Origin: Pavlovales sp. CCMP2436
Lineage: Eukaryota; Haptophyta; Pavlovophyceae; Pavlovales
Direction: 5' to 3'
DNA length: 14,674 bases
Assembly: GCA_026770615.1 (NCBI GenBank)
Contig: MU631426.1
Location: 294,600 to 309,273 of the forward strand
Each line of letters opens with the position of its first letter. Position 1 is the stretch's first letter. The translations under genes were made by a program, and so were the position numbers. The notes under the pieces were generated by a model, which saw only the letters and a list, made by a program, of their open reading frames with translations, was not told where the DNA came from and searched no databases. Below, in pieces: positions 14,461-14,674 of this stretch.

Positions 14461-14617
14461 CAGCGTGCATCAGCTGCCTCGGCGCCCCCTCCGCCGAGCC
14501 CACTGCCCCCAGCGCTGCGAGGAACGGGTCGGCCACGCCGAGCGTCGGGCCCAGCAGATGGCCGAGAGACGCGAGGACCTCTATCAGCGCGTCGGCGACT
14601 ATGGACTCCAAGCCGAG
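14461..14617 (-). CDS. PhyH-family oxygenase, first visible exon (157 bp)
   Basis: A GC-rich island in AT-rich DNA. Acceptor TTCATCCCTGTAG|CTCGGC; donor GCTG|GTGATT. The 52 codons read LGLESIVADALIEVLASLGH, a leucine-rich helical stretch, then DPFLAALGAV and EGAPRQLMHA, the family's [GA]-x-x-[RQ]-Q-x-x-H segment that carries the first iron ligand; it ends in phase 1. A plus-strand frame across the same bases (14465-14629, ending ERREDLYQRVGDYGL) also looks protein-like, but only the minus strand joins the other exons. The start codon and any upstream exons lie off the window. Confidence 0.78.
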
Positions 14618-14635
14618 CTACAGGGATGAATTAAG

Positions 14636-14674
14636 TTTGTTTTGTTTTGTTTTGTTTTGTTTTGTTTTGTTTTG
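14636..14674. repeat. (GTTTT)n pentanucleotide repeat at window edge
   Basis: About eight units run to the last base. In the sense of the PhyH gene it lies in the intron upstream of the first visible exon. Confidence 0.95.

Noticed and set aside
14386..14634. Plus-strand ORFs over the last GC-rich island, including one ending REDLYQRVGDYGLQAELQG
   Set aside because: The minus-strand reading has both splice sites and joins the next exon to give the His-x-Asp site; the plus readings have no partners.
14636..14674. Telomeric repeat at the right edge
   Set aside because: The unit GTTTT is not a known telomere repeat, and coding exons appear to continue beyond the edge.

Overview
The window is nuclear DNA of a microbial eukaryote. 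Genes are spliced, exons are GC-rich, and introns and spacers are AT-rich and full of microsatellites. There are decayed non-LTR retrotransposons and a CDEPGC-type C2H2 zinc-finger protein. A unicellular alga (haptophyte- or stramenopile-like) fits best, but that is inference. There are no operons, tRNA, rRNA or CRISPR.

Layout. (1) 1-1587: the 5' part of a minus-strand extended short-chain dehydrogenase of the sterol 3-beta-dehydrogenase/C4-decarboxylase type. Exon 1 is 735-1587 and a probable exon 2 is 226-319; the 3' end lies off the left edge. (2) 1588-2307: a divergent spacer with three copies of a ~110 bp repeat. (3) 2308-2857: a plus-strand MYND-SET (SMYD-like) gene with three 1-base frame breaks in homopolymers. 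(4) 3041-3526: a weak minus-strand ORF, possibly Tudor/Agenet-like. (5) ~3770-11750: three head-to-tail, 5'-truncated copies (A, B, C) of one non-LTR retrotransposon. Its order is RT, RNase H, CCHC zinc knuckle, then a Pro/Lys-rich tail. B is heavily broken; C keeps a ~614-codon frame with only two stops. (6) 11853-12644: an intact seven-finger C2H2 protein starting ~100 bp after the 3' end of copy C. (7) 12910-14617: a minus-strand phytanoyl-CoA dioxygenase-family gene in at least four exons, with its 5' end off the right edge. It was rebuilt by matching splice phases; the iron-binding His-x-Asp is created across an exon junction.

The most unusual signals are in the introns. Introns of the two unrelated minus-strand genes at opposite ends of the window share pieces of one ~155 bp repeat. 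Several introns also hold partial copies of the end of the exon just upstream. Other points are a retrotransposon 3' stem-loop with a compensatory base-pair change, and hairpins filling the gap between copy C and the zinc-finger gene. I see no new defence or metabolic system. The enzymes, chromatin-type and DNA-binding proteins are separate genes with no visible joint pathway.
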